A stretch of 64,000 nt of DNA, from the NCBI GenBank assembly GCA_013297865.1, contig JAAFIP010000006.1:124001-188000 (forward strand), read 5' to 3'. Position numbers and translations under genes: made by a program. Source of the stretch: Polaromonas sp. Lineage in GTDB: Bacteria; Pseudomonadota; Gammaproteobacteria; Burkholderiales; Burkholderiaceae_C. A model generated the notes under the pieces. The model was not told the DNA's origin. It saw only the letters and a program-made list of their open reading frames with translations, and ran no database searches. This document shows, in pieces, positions 52,559 through 60,617 of this stretch; position 1 is the first letter of the stretch; every line of letters begins with the position of its first letter.

Positions 52559-52747
52559 CGGACTTCCGGACGCGAAGGGCGCGAAGATTGCGCGAAGGAC
52601 GCGAAAGAAATACCAAAAATAAAAAAATAGAATTCAGATAAAAACTTTTGAATGCAATGAATTGAACTGGTTTTGAAACTTAAATTTGGTTTTTTCTTTT
52701 TTGCGTCCTTCGCGCAACCTTAGCGTCCTTCGCGTCCGGAAGTTCGG
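52559..52747. repeat. CGCGAAGG-family long palindrome, copy 2 (cysD/cysN gap)
   Basis: Left arm from 52559 (CGGACTTCCGGACGCGAAGG at its start) and right arm to 52747 (ending TTCGCGTCCGGAAGTTCG) pair over about 55-60 bp. The AT-rich centre includes ATTGAACTGG. It lies between cysD stop and cysN start. Confidence 0.9.
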
Positions 52748-52763
52748 TATTTAAAATCCCAAA

Positions 52764-53696
52764 TTAAAAGTAACCTTCCTTCTTGCGCTTCTCCATCGAA
52801 GCTTCAGAAGTTTTGTCGTCCATGCGGGTGGCACCGCGTTCGCTCACGTCAACCACTAGCGTCTCCATCACTACATCAGCAGCGGTTGCAGCCAGGCTTT
52901 CTACAGGGCAGGTGCAGGTAATGTCGCCTACGGTGCGAAAGCGCACGTCCTTGGTGACCACTACTTCGCCATCACGCGGCGGCGTGAGGGCTGTGACGGG
53001 CACCAAGAGGCCTTTACGTTCGACCACTTGACGCGGGTGGGTGTAGTAGATCGAGGGCAGTGCGATCTGTTCGCGTTCGATGTACTGCCACACGTCCAGC
53101 TCGGTCCAGTTGCTGATGGGGAAGACGCGAAAATGCTCGCCGGGCTGCAGCTTGGTGTTAAACGCGGTCCACAGCTCAGGGCGTTGGCTTTTGGGCTGCC
53201 ATTGGCCAAAGCTGTCGCGGTGGCTGAAGATGCGCTCTTTGGCACGGGCTTTTTCTTCGTCGCGGCGGGCGCCACCGATGAGGGCATCAAACTGGAACTC
53301 GTCGATGGCTTCCAGCAAGGTCACGCTCTGGTGCACATTGCGCGACTCGCCCTCGTGCGCCAGGCGCACCGTGCCGCGTGCCATGGAGTCTTCCACGCTG
53401 CGCACAATCAGCTTGGCTTGCAGCTCAGCCGCGCGCTGGTCACGAAAATCGGTCACTTCCTGAAAGTTGTGGCCAGTGTCGATCATCAAGAGCGGGTAGG
53501 GGATGCGGCCCACGCCAAAGGCTTTCTCGGCACACTTGAGCATGACCAGCGAGTCTTTGCCGCCCGAGAACAGCAAGGTGGGGCGCTCGAAAGCGGCAGC
53601 CACTTCGCGCAGGATGAAGATGGTTTCTTCTTCCAGCGCATCCAGATGGTGGTTATTCAAGGCTTGCAGCAATTGGGGTTCGGTTCTGGCGTTCAT
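52764..53696 (-). CDS. cysD: Sulfate adenylyltransferase subunit 2
   Basis: 310 residues from ATG 53694-53696. The PP-loop is LLFSGGKDSLVML (about 32-44), with IDTGHNFQEVTDFRD and RRDEEKARAKERIFSHRD. E. coli CysD has 302. It adenylates sulfate, with CysN providing energy from GTP. No strong ribosome site is visible before the start. Palindromes lie on both sides, so transcription from cysH must pass through one. Confidence 0.95.
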   Translation of the reverse strand: MNARTEPQLLQALNNHHLDALEEETIFILREVAAAFERPTLLFSGGKDSLVMLKCAEKAFGVGRIPYPLLMIDTGHNFQEVTDFRDQRAAELQAKLIVRSVEDSMARGTVRLAHEGESRNVHQSVTLLEAIDEFQFDALIGGARRDEEKARAKERIFSHRDSFGQWQPKSQRPELWTAFNTKLQPGEHFRVFPISNWTELDVWQYIEREQIALPSIYYTHPRQVVERKGLLVPVTALTPPRDGEVVVTKDVRFRTVGDITCTCPVESLAATAADVVMETLVVDVSERGATRMDDKTSEASMEKRKKEGYF

Positions 53697-53730
53697 AGGT
53701 GGTTCGTTTAAATGCAAATACAAATACAAA

Positions 53731-53928
53731 ACTTCCGGACGCGAAGGGCGCTAAGGTTGCGCGAAGGACGCGAAAGGAATACCAAAATGCAAAAATATAA
53801 AAATAGAAACCAGATCAAATTTTTTGAACACAATAAATTGAATTCGTCTTTAAAAATTAAATTTGGTTTTCCTTTTTGTCTTCTTTCGCGTCCTTCGCGC
53901 AACCTTAGCGTTCTTCGCGTCCGGTAGT
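53731..53928. repeat. CGCGAAGG-family long palindrome, copy 3 (cysH/cysD gap)
   Basis: Left arm from 53731 (ACTTCCGGACGCGAAGGGCG at its start) and right arm to 53928 (ending TTCTTCGCGTCCGGTAGT) pair over about 55 bp with mismatches. The AT-rich loop resembles that of copy 2 (AATTGAATTCG). It lies between cysH stop and cysD start. Confidence 0.9.
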
Positions 53929-53940
53929 CCGATTTCGGTT

Positions 53941-54723
53941 TTAAACGGTCGCCACCACAGGTATATCCCGAAGTGAAGAAGTGGAAGTGGAAGAGACCAC
54001 ATGCAAACCGCATTCCTTGGCCGCTTCCTGCTCCCACCACCAGCGGCCTGAGCGGAAGTCTTCGCCCAGGGTGACGGCGCGTGTGCAGGGGGCGCAGCCG
54101 ATGCTGGGGTAGAACTGGTCGTGCAGTGTGTTGTAGGGCACATGGTTAATGTCCAGGTAGTGCCATACATCGCCGTTGCTCCAGTCGACCAGGGGGTTGA
54201 CTTTGGCTATTGCGGCCTGTGCACCATCGGCCTGGGTGGGTTGCTCGATGGCATGCACCTGGGCGCGCGCGTGGGACTGCTCTCGGCGCAGTCCGGTGAT
54301 CCAGGCTTTTTTGCCTTCGAGGGCTTGGGCCAGTGGCACCATCTTGCGGATGTCGCAGCAGGTTTTGCGCAGCTCGATGCTGCGGTACATCGCGTCTTCG
54401 CCATGCGCTGCAACAAAGGCCTGCGCTGCAGCAGCATCAGGCTCATAGATGCGGATCACGCGGTCAGTGCCATAAGTGGTCTGCACCGTGTGCAGCAGAT
54501 CCAGCGTCTGGCTGTGCAGCTTGCCGGTTTGCAGCACGAACACTTCACTGGGCAACTGCAGCGTATGCAGCAAATGGGTGATCACCATGTCTTCAGCGCC
54601 CAGGCTGCTGGCTTGGGTGATGGGCGCAAAGCGGGCGCACGCCTCCTGCAGCAGCGCCTGCGTGGCGGCGAGCCTGGCTGCAAATTCGCCCGATGGCCTG
54701 GCGCGCAAAGCGATGGCATTCAT
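53941..54723 (-). CDS. cysH: APS reductase (iron-sulfur type)
   Basis: 260 residues. The CC motif (C122-C123 in ELRKTCCDIRK) and CAPC (C210, C213) mark a [4Fe-4S]-containing adenylyl-sulfate reductase rather than a PAPS reductase, and the catalytic Cys238 is in ECGLH. It reduces APS to sulfite with thioredoxin. Its ATG overlaps the stop of the DUF934 gene (ATGA). Confidence 0.94.
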   Translation of the reverse strand: MNAIALRARPSGEFAARLAATQALLQEACARFAPITQASSLGAEDMVITHLLHTLQLPSEVFVLQTGKLHSQTLDLLHTVQTTYGTDRVIRIYEPDAAAAQAFVAAHGEDAMYRSIELRKTCCDIRKMVPLAQALEGKKAWITGLRREQSHARAQVHAIEQPTQADGAQAAIAKVNPLVDWSNGDVWHYLDINHVPYNTLHDQFYPSIGCAPCTRAVTLGEDFRSGRWWWEQEAAKECGLHVVSSTSTSSLRDIPVVATV

Positions 54724-55112
54724 CGTGCAAACCTTGGCGCAGCCTGCGCTGCATCGCCCTGGTAAAAACCGCTGTAATGGGCCAACAGTTTTTCGCCATG
54801 CTCAGCATCCTGACCATCGCGCAGTACCGCGCTGCTAAAGCCGGTGCGTTGCATCTGCACGAGCTGGTCAATCAGCACATCGCCAGTCGCGCGGATATCA
54901 CCTGCAAAGCCGAGGCGGCGGCGCAGCTGGGCGGCCTGGCTGTAGGCGCGGCCATCGGTAAACTTGGGGAAATGCAGCTCGACAGTAGATGCTGTGGCCA
55001 ATTGATCGCGCAGGCTGTCAACATCCACATCATTGGCTATTTGCAGAACATTTGGGCCTGCAGAGCCCTGTTTAATAGCGGGAGCAGCTATTAATTTGAT
55101 AGTATTTTGCAT
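54720..55112 (-). CDS. DUF934 protein of the sulfite-reductase operon, N-terminus from a repeat
   Basis: 130 residues. PKFTDGRAYSQAAQLRRRLGFAGDIRATGDVLIDQLVQMQRTGF is the DUF934 signature; members sit beside cysI in betaproteobacteria, with unknown exact role in sulfite reduction. The first 18 residues (MQNTIKLIAAPAIKQGSA) are encoded by a copy of the interspersed repeat. It starts 12 bp after cysI and overlaps cysH by 4 bases. Confidence 0.9.
   Translation of the reverse strand: MQNTIKLIAAPAIKQGSAGPNVLQIANDVDVDSLRDQLATASTVELHFPKFTDGRAYSQAAQLRRRLGFAGDIRATGDVLIDQLVQMQRTGFSSAVLRDGQDAEHGEKLLAHYSGFYQGDAAQAAPRFAR
55054..55108 (-). repeat. Interspersed 50-bp element, copy 11 (N-terminus of DUF934 gene, in frame)
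   Basis: GGGCCTGCAGAGCCCTGTTT, AATAGCGGGAGCAGCTATT, then AATTTGATAGTATTTT on the plus strand. The gene reads the other strand as LIAAPAIKQG. It shares the TTTAAT variant with copy 10. Confidence 0.82.
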
Positions 55113-55124
55113 GGTGTCACTCCC

Positions 55125-56948
55125 TCAGGCTGCATGCGTGTCGACAAAGCGTGCGCTGTTGGCAGCCACTTTGAAGGGCTCGATGCCGACGCGGCGCAAA
55201 GTGTCGATAAAGGTTTCGTGCACATGATGGGCTTTGCCTGACTCCGCTGGAATGCGCAGCTTTTGGTACTCGTTGAGTACCGCGTCAATCACTTCCACCA
55301 CCTCCGCCGCGCTGAACGATGGCCCCACCACCTTGCCAGCCACAGGCGCGCCCGACAGGGCAGAGCCGTCCGAGCCGCCCAGCGTCACCTGGTACCACTC
55401 CTTGCCATCTTTATCCACGCCGAGGATGCCGATATGGCCGCTGTGGTGGTGGCCACAGGAGTTGATGCAGCCGCTCATGTGCAGATCGATCTCGCCCAGG
55501 TCATCGAGCTCGTCCAGGTCCTGGTAGCGTGCGGTAATCGCCTCGGCAATCGGCAGGCTGCGCGCGTTGGCCAAGGCGCAGAAGTCGCCGCCGGGGCAGG
55601 CGATCATGTCGCTGAGCAGGCGGATGTTGGGCTTGGCAAAACCTGCCTTGCGCGCAGCCTGCCACAGGGCGGGCAACTGGTCGCAGTGCACCCAGGGCAG
55701 CAGTAGGTTCTGGTCGTGCGTGACACGGGCTTCACCGGCAGAAAAGCGCTCGGCCAAGTCAGCTGCCAGGTTCAACTGTGCAGCCGTGGCGTCACCGGGC
55801 GCATGGCCCAGGCGCTTGAAGGACAGCGTGACGGCACGCAAGTTGGGGTTGGCATGCGCTGCCACGTTGCGCTGCAGCCAACGGGTGAACTCCACATCGT
55901 CCTGGGCTGCAGCCTTGAGCACATTGCTCACTTTGGTGGCAACGCTCTCGCCTGTGGGCACAGTGCAGTGGGCTGCCAGAGGCGGCACAAACGATGCACT
56001 GACGCGGTCCAGCTCCGCCTGCGTGATGGTGTGGGGCGCGCCGTCCTGCTGCAGGATGCGCTGGAATTCGGCTTCCACCTCGTCGATGTATTTCTGGCCT
56101 TCGGCTTTGACCAGAATCTTGATGCGGGCTTTGTAGATGTTGTCCCGGCGGCCGTAGAGGTTATAAACACGCACGACTGCTTCTAGGTAATTGAGGATCT
56201 GGCTCCAGGGCAAAAACTCGCGCACGGTGGTGGCGATGACTGGCGTGCGGCCCATGCCGCCGCCTACCAATACCTTAAAGCCCAGCTCGCCATCCGAGCT
56301 GCGCACCAGGTGCAGGCCCACGTCATGCCAAGCGGTGGCGGCGCGGTCTTCTTTGGCGCCAGTGACGGCAATCTTGAACTTGCGTGGCAAAAAGGCAAAC
56401 TCCGGGTGCAGCGTGCTCCACTGGCGCAGAATCTCGCAGAACGGACGTGGGTCGGCAATCTCGTCGGGCGCGATGCCAGCCAGCTCGTCGCTGGTGATAT
56501 TGCGGATGCAGTTGCCGCTGGTCTGGATGCCATGCATGTTGACGCTGGCCAGCAGGTCCATCACATCGGCGCTTTTGTCCAGGGGAATCCAGTTGTACTG
56601 CACGTTCTGGCGGGTGGTGAAATGGCCATAGCCCGTGGTGAGCTTGACGCCATGCCCGCTGAGCTTGGCCTGGCCGTCCACGGCGGCGCTGAACACCTTG
56701 TGTGTGGGCTGGTCGTAGTCGGAGGCGATTGTGGCCAGCACGCGCAGCTGGGCTGAGGAGAGCTCGCCATAGGGCACGGCCACCCGCAGCATGGGCGCAT
56801 AGCGCTGCACATACCAGCCGTTTTGCAGGCGCAGCGGGCGAAACTCATCGTCGCTGAGTATGCCTTGCTGGTTGCGTTCGAGCTGGTCGCGGTATTGCGC
56901 GGCGCGCTGCCGGACGAAGGCTTTGTCGAATTCAGTGTATTGGTACAT
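55125..56948 (-). CDS. cysI: Sulfite reductase hemoprotein (CysI-type nitrite/sulfite reductase)
   Basis: 607 residues with the two-fold ferredoxin-like/siroheme domains of the family. The [4Fe-4S]-siroheme cysteines are in ACPGGDFC (C-x5-C) and GCINSCGHHHSG (C-x3-C). It reduces sulfite to sulfide with six electrons. No cysJ flavoprotein lies nearby; ferredoxin and its reductase downstream are likelier donors. The gene follows a TauE-type permease and precedes DUF934. Confidence 0.94.
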   Translation of the reverse strand: MYQYTEFDKAFVRQRAAQYRDQLERNQQGILSDDEFRPLRLQNGWYVQRYAPMLRVAVPYGELSSAQLRVLATIASDYDQPTHKVFSAAVDGQAKLSGHGVKLTTGYGHFTTRQNVQYNWIPLDKSADVMDLLASVNMHGIQTSGNCIRNITSDELAGIAPDEIADPRPFCEILRQWSTLHPEFAFLPRKFKIAVTGAKEDRAATAWHDVGLHLVRSSDGELGFKVLVGGGMGRTPVIATTVREFLPWSQILNYLEAVVRVYNLYGRRDNIYKARIKILVKAEGQKYIDEVEAEFQRILQQDGAPHTITQAELDRVSASFVPPLAAHCTVPTGESVATKVSNVLKAAAQDDVEFTRWLQRNVAAHANPNLRAVTLSFKRLGHAPGDATAAQLNLAADLAERFSAGEARVTHDQNLLLPWVHCDQLPALWQAARKAGFAKPNIRLLSDMIACPGGDFCALANARSLPIAEAITARYQDLDELDDLGEIDLHMSGCINSCGHHHSGHIGILGVDKDGKEWYQVTLGGSDGSALSGAPVAGKVVGPSFSAAEVVEVIDAVLNEYQKLRIPAESGKAHHVHETFIDTLRRVGIEPFKVAANSARFVDTHAA

Positions 56949-56994
56949 AAGGGTCAGTCACGAAATCTGGAATCTGCTGCACGGGTGCAGCGTG

Positions 56995-57786
56995 TTAAAT
57001 GACGATCAGCTTGATGCCGGCGTAGGCCAGCAAAGCCGAGAGCAGGGAACGCAGGGCGCGCTCTGGCACCTTGGCGCTGAACTGGGTGCCCAGCCAGATG
57101 CCGGGCAGCGAGCCTGCCAGCAGCTTGGCCAACAAAGACCAGTCCACCGAACCAATGGAGGCATGGCCAAGGCCAGCTACCAAAGTCAGTGGCACCGCAT
57201 AGGCCAGGTCAGCCGCCACGATGCGCGGCAAAGGCAAAGCCGGGTACAGCAGCATCAGCACGGTCACGCCAATGGCCCCTGCACCTACCGAGGTGACAGA
57301 CACCAGCGCGCCAATCAATGCGCCAAACAGCACAGGCAGCGCCCAGTGGCGCGGCTGGGTGGCCAGCGCCAGCTGCTGGGCCGACAGATTGCGTGGGCTG
57401 GCCTTGCCTTTGATGGCTTTGTACAGAGTAGCCATGGCAGTCAGCAGCAGCGCAAAGCCCAGTGTAGTGGTCATCACTTTCTGCACAGCAGGGTCGGTCG
57501 TGCCAACGCTGTGCAGGAAGTAGATGGTGATCAACGCAGCAGGGATGGAGCCTGCGCACAGGGACGCGACGATTTTCCAGTCCACTGTCTTGGTGCGGGC
57601 CAGATTGACCGTGCCGCCCAGCTTGGTGAACGCGGCAAACAGCAGGTCGGTGCCAATCGCCAGGTACGGTTTGATGCCAAAGCCGAAGATCAGGATGGGT
57701 GTCATCAGCGAGCCGCCGCCCACCCCCGTGAGGCCCACGATCAAGCCCACAATGAAACCCGCAAAGATGAATGCAAAATCAGCCAT
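56995..57786 (-). CDS. TauE/SafE-family permease (possible sulfite or sulfate transport)
   Basis: 263 residues, about eight membrane segments in two repeated halves. FIVGLIVGLTGVGGGSLMTPILI and GALIGALVSVTSVGAGAIGV are the family's paired glycine motifs. Members export sulfite or sulfoacetate or take up sulfate-like anions. It is first in the minus-strand sulfur block, 46 bp before cysI, so it probably moves a sulfur oxyanion. Confidence 0.9.
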   Translation of the reverse strand: MADFAFIFAGFIVGLIVGLTGVGGGSLMTPILIFGFGIKPYLAIGTDLLFAAFTKLGGTVNLARTKTVDWKIVASLCAGSIPAALITIYFLHSVGTTDPAVQKVMTTTLGFALLLTAMATLYKAIKGKASPRNLSAQQLALATQPRHWALPVLFGALIGALVSVTSVGAGAIGVTVLMLLYPALPLPRIVAADLAYAVPLTLVAGLGHASIGSVDWSLLAKLLAGSLPGIWLGTQFSAKVPERALRSLLSALLAYAGIKLIVI

Positions 57787-57836
57787 GGGGCGTACTGTGC
57801 CCGAGGGCAGGCGGTTTCCAAACTACTTTTTTGTTC

Positions 57837-57862
57837 TTCGCTTATGCGAATATGCTTATGCG
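57837..57862 (-). promoter_or_regulatory. Candidate activator site of the sulfur-assimilation promoter
   Basis: TTCGCTTATGCGAA (57837-57850) has perfect 5-bp arms, and GCTTATGCG is repeated 14 bp later (57854-57862). The region lies 51-76 bp upstream of the TauE-type start, a usual place for LysR-type (CysB/Cbl) activators. AT-rich sequence with CAAAAAAGTAGTTTGG follows toward the gene. Confidence 0.4.
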
Positions 57863-57949
57863 CCGGGCGATATAAATGCCGATTGACAGGGAGGTCAATC
57901 GCTTGAAGAATGGTACTGAACCTACGACAGACACGACCACAAGGACTGT

Positions 57950-58666
57950 ATGGACCGCCGCCACTTCATTCAATCGTGCTCAGCCAGTGCTGCCTGCCTC
58001 AGCGCCAGCGCGGCTACCCCTGTATTTGCCGCCAACGCAGCAGCCAAGCCCTATGCGCGCGTGCTGCTTACCGACGAGCGTGGTGACCCGCTCAAGGCCA
58101 GCCGACTCGCTGCGCAAACCAACTACGTCTTCCATTACCCGTTTGAAGCCACGCCTGTGTTTTTGCTTAATCTGGGCAAGGCCGTGGCAGGGCAGTCGCT
58201 AGCCACCAAAACCTCGGACAGCTACGCCTGGCCGGGTGGAGTGGGCGCGGCCAAAAGCATTGTGGCTTTCAGCGCGATTTGCGCCCACCACCTGGTCTAC
58301 CCCACCAAGGATGTCAGCTTCATCAGTTTTCGCAAAGGCGCTGCGCTCAACGCCAAAACCCCCAGCGTGGGCAACGACCTGATCCACTGCTGCGCTGACC
58401 ACAGCCAGTACGACCCCGCGCAAGGCGCCAAAGTGCTGGCCGGTCCCGCCAGCCAGCCCCTGTGTGCTGTGCTGCTGGAGCACAACGCCAAAGACGATAC
58501 CTTGACCGCCTATGCCACCCTGGGCGGCGAGCTGTTTGATGATTTTTTCAAAAAGTATGAAGCCAAGCTCAGCATTGACGTGGGCAGCAAGGCCAAGCAG
58601 ATGGTGCAGGCCCGCGCAGCCGTGCGTGAGCTGGAGAAGTTCTGCCGCAATCCGGTCAAGTGCTGA
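57950..58666 (+). CDS. Tat-exported Rieske [2Fe-2S] protein
   Basis: 238 residues. The twin-arginine signal is MDRRHFIQS followed by an Ala-rich stretch to about 30. The Rieske ligands are C111-A-H113 and C148-A-D-H151, with the Pro-loop GPASQPL after. The 34-residue spacing between the ligand pairs is longer than in most small Rieske proteins. It would act in the periplasm as an electron carrier. No partner oxidase gene is adjacent; it diverges from the sulfur block. Confidence 0.85.
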   Translation: MDRRHFIQSCSASAACLSASAATPVFAANAAAKPYARVLLTDERGDPLKASRLAAQTNYVFHYPFEATPVFLLNLGKAVAGQSLATKTSDSYAWPGGVGAAKSIVAFSAICAHHLVYPTKDVSFISFRKGAALNAKTPSVGNDLIHCCADHSQYDPAQGAKVLAGPASQPLCAVLLEHNAKDDTLTAYATLGGELFDDFFKKYEAKLSIDVGSKAKQMVQARAAVRELEKFCRNPVKC

Positions 58667-58679
58667 CCATTACCTGTCA

Positions 58680-58730
58680 TTTGCTATTTAAAGTATAGCT
58701 GCCCCCGCGATATTCTATTGGCTTGAAGCC
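58680..58730 (+). repeat. Interspersed 50-bp element, copy 12 (intergenic)
   Basis: TTTGCTATTTAAAGTA, then TAGCTGCCCCCGCGATATTC and TATTGGCTTGAAGCC. One base differs in the core. It lies between the convergent Rieske and dctM genes, abutting the dctM stop codon. Confidence 0.92.
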
Positions 58731-58733
58731 CGA

Positions 58734-60026
58734 TTACTTCATTAAACTGGGCAACCACAGGCTGATCTGCGGAAACGCCACCAGCAGCATCAGCACCCCA
58801 ACCATCACTGCCACGAAAGGCCAGCAGCCTCGAAAGATGGTGCCCAGGCCCACCCCGGGCAGCAGGGCGTTGAGCACAAACAGGTTCATGCCCACGGGCG
58901 GCGAGATCAGGCCGATCTGCACGATCATCACAATCAGCACGCCAAACCAGACCGGGTCAAAGCCCAGCGATGTCACGATGGGAAAAAACAGCGGAATGGT
59001 CAGCAGCACCATGGTCAGCTCTTCCATCACGGTGCCCAGCACGATGTAGATCAGCATCATGGCGGCGATGATCATCGTCGGTGAGAAGCCTTGGTGGGTA
59101 ATCCACTCTTTCAGGTCGCCAGGCATGGTGGTGAAGTTCACAAAATTGGCAAAAATCGTGGCGGCGATCAGCAGGGTGAACAGCATGGCCGTGGTGCGCG
59201 CAGACTCCACCAGCACTTGGTAGAGCACCGCCCAGCTAAGGCGCCGGCGTGCCAGTGCAAACAGAAATGCGCCACTGGCACCGATGCCTGCGCCTTCGGT
59301 GGCGGTAAAGACACCGCCATAGATACCGCCCAAGACCACAATCACCAACACCAGCACGCCCCAAATGCCGCGCAGTGCCTTCCAGCGCTGGGGCCAAGTG
59401 CTGCGCTCGCCTGCGGGGGCATGTGAGGGGTCACGTGCAGTCATCACCATGATGCCCGCCATCATCAGCAGGGCGGTCAAAATGCCCGGAATGACCCCGG
59501 CAGCAAAGAGCTTGCCGATATTGGTCTCGGTGATGATGCCGTAGATCACCATGATGGTGGATGGCGGAATCATGATGCCCAAGGTGCCGCCAGCAGCCAT
59601 CACCCCAGTGGACAGGCTGTCGCTGTAGCCGAGCTTTTTCATGCTGGGATAGGCCACCTTGCTCATGGTGGCTGCGGTGGCAATGGACGAGCCGCAGATG
59701 GCACCAAAACCCGCGCACGCTGCGACGGTGGCATGCGCCAGGCCGCCGCGAAAATGGCCGATGAACGCGTAGGCTGCCGCAAACAGCTCGTGCGCCAGGC
59801 CCGCGCGGGCGACAAAATTGCCCATCAGGATGAACAGCGGAATGACCGACAGCGTGTAGGCAAACCCGGTCTCCTGCACCACCTGGGCCGTGCTGGCCAA
59901 GGCGGGCATCCAGCCGCGTGTCAGGCCAATGCCCGCGATGCCCACAATGCCCATGGCAAAAGCCAGCGGCACACGCAGCAGGGCAAGCGCAAAAATAGCG
60001 ACAAAACCGATGAGGGATTCAATCAC
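58734..60026 (-). CDS. dctM: TRAP transporter large permease
   Basis: 430 residues from GTG 60024-60026, which overlaps the dctQ stop (GTGA); the frame runs further upstream inside dctQ but is not used. About twelve membrane segments. FALALLRVPLAFAMGIVGIAG, FGAICGSSIATAATMSKVAYPSM, GTLGIMIPPSTIMVIYGIITET and GLISPPVGMNLFVLNAL are DctM signatures. It takes up an organic acid with sodium; substrate unknown. Confidence 0.94.
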   Translation of the reverse strand: MIESLIGFVAIFALALLRVPLAFAMGIVGIAGIGLTRGWMPALASTAQVVQETGFAYTLSVIPLFILMGNFVARAGLAHELFAAAYAFIGHFRGGLAHATVAACAGFGAICGSSIATAATMSKVAYPSMKKLGYSDSLSTGVMAAGGTLGIMIPPSTIMVIYGIITETNIGKLFAAGVIPGILTALLMMAGIMVMTARDPSHAPAGERSTWPQRWKALRGIWGVLVLVIVVLGGIYGGVFTATEGAGIGASGAFLFALARRRLSWAVLYQVLVESARTTAMLFTLLIAATIFANFVNFTTMPGDLKEWITHQGFSPTMIIAAMMLIYIVLGTVMEELTMVLLTIPLFFPIVTSLGFDPVWFGVLIVMIVQIGLISPPVGMNLFVLNALLPGVGLGTIFRGCWPFVAVMVGVLMLLVAFPQISLWLPSLMK

Positions 60027-60508
60027 AGCGCCGCCCCTTCGCCTTCGGCCAGATCTGCCTGCGGCTTGAAAGCCAACACCAGATGCAGCAGCCCTGTGAT
60101 GCCACACAGCAGCGCCATGCCATAGATGAACGGGGCCTTGGCGATCTGCAGCTGTGCGGTGGTGTCGCCGTTTTGCGCAAACTGGCCGCCCTTTTGCCAC
60201 ATCAGATAGGCCAGGCCCAGCATCAAGGCCGCGCACAGCAGCTGCACGCCAGAGCGCAGCAGCTTGCCCAGCGCGCTGGGCCATACCGAGTCCAGCGAGT
60301 CAAACACCACATGTTCCCCGCGGCTGGACACCAAGGGCAAGCCAGCAAAAATCACCACCACCATCATCAGCTCGGTCAGCTCCAGCGAGCCGGGAATGGA
60401 CTGCGACAGCAGCTTGCGCCCACCCACGTCAAAGAAGGTCAGCACCATGATGGCAAACAGCGCTGTAGCGCACAGCAGGCCACACAAATGTTCTAAAAGC
60501 TTACGCAT
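60023..60508 (-). CDS. dctQ: TRAP transporter small permease
   Basis: 161 residues from ATG 60506-60508. Four membrane segments; VLTFFDVGGRKLLSQSIPGSLELTELMMVVVIFAGLPLVSSRGEHV is the DctQ signature. It forms the transmembrane complex with DctM, with which it overlaps by 4 bases. Confidence 0.92.
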   Translation of the reverse strand: MRKLLEHLCGLLCATALFAIMVLTFFDVGGRKLLSQSIPGSLELTELMMVVVIFAGLPLVSSRGEHVVFDSLDSVWPSALGKLLRSGVQLLCAALMLGLAYLMWQKGGQFAQNGDTTAQLQIAKAPFIYGMALLCGITGLLHLVLAFKPQADLAEGEGAAL

Positions 60509-60558
60509 GGGGAACGAGTCTAGCAAAAAGCATGCAACCTGGATGGCTGCAGCGGGTC

Positions 60559-60594
60559 AAAAAAAACGCGGCACTCATGAGGCATGAGGCCGCG
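60559..60594 (-). terminator. Terminator/attenuator between dctP and dctQM
   Basis: On the minus strand CGCGGCCTCATG and CATGAGTGCCGCG pair, followed by eight T. It lies between dctP and dctQ, so most transcripts probably stop after the binding-protein gene, giving more DctP than permease. Confidence 0.85.
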
Positions 60595-60617
60595 AGGGTA
60601 GTGCAAAAGCAGGAAGC

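Noticed and set aside
50694-53928. CGCGAAGG repeats as a possible CRISPR array
   Set aside because: The units are inside paired arms, with no regular unique spacers and no cas genes; they form long palindromes.
58734-60284. 516-codon version of dctM
   Set aside because: The extra N-terminal part lies in another frame of dctQ; the GTG overlapping the dctQ stop gives the normal DctM length.
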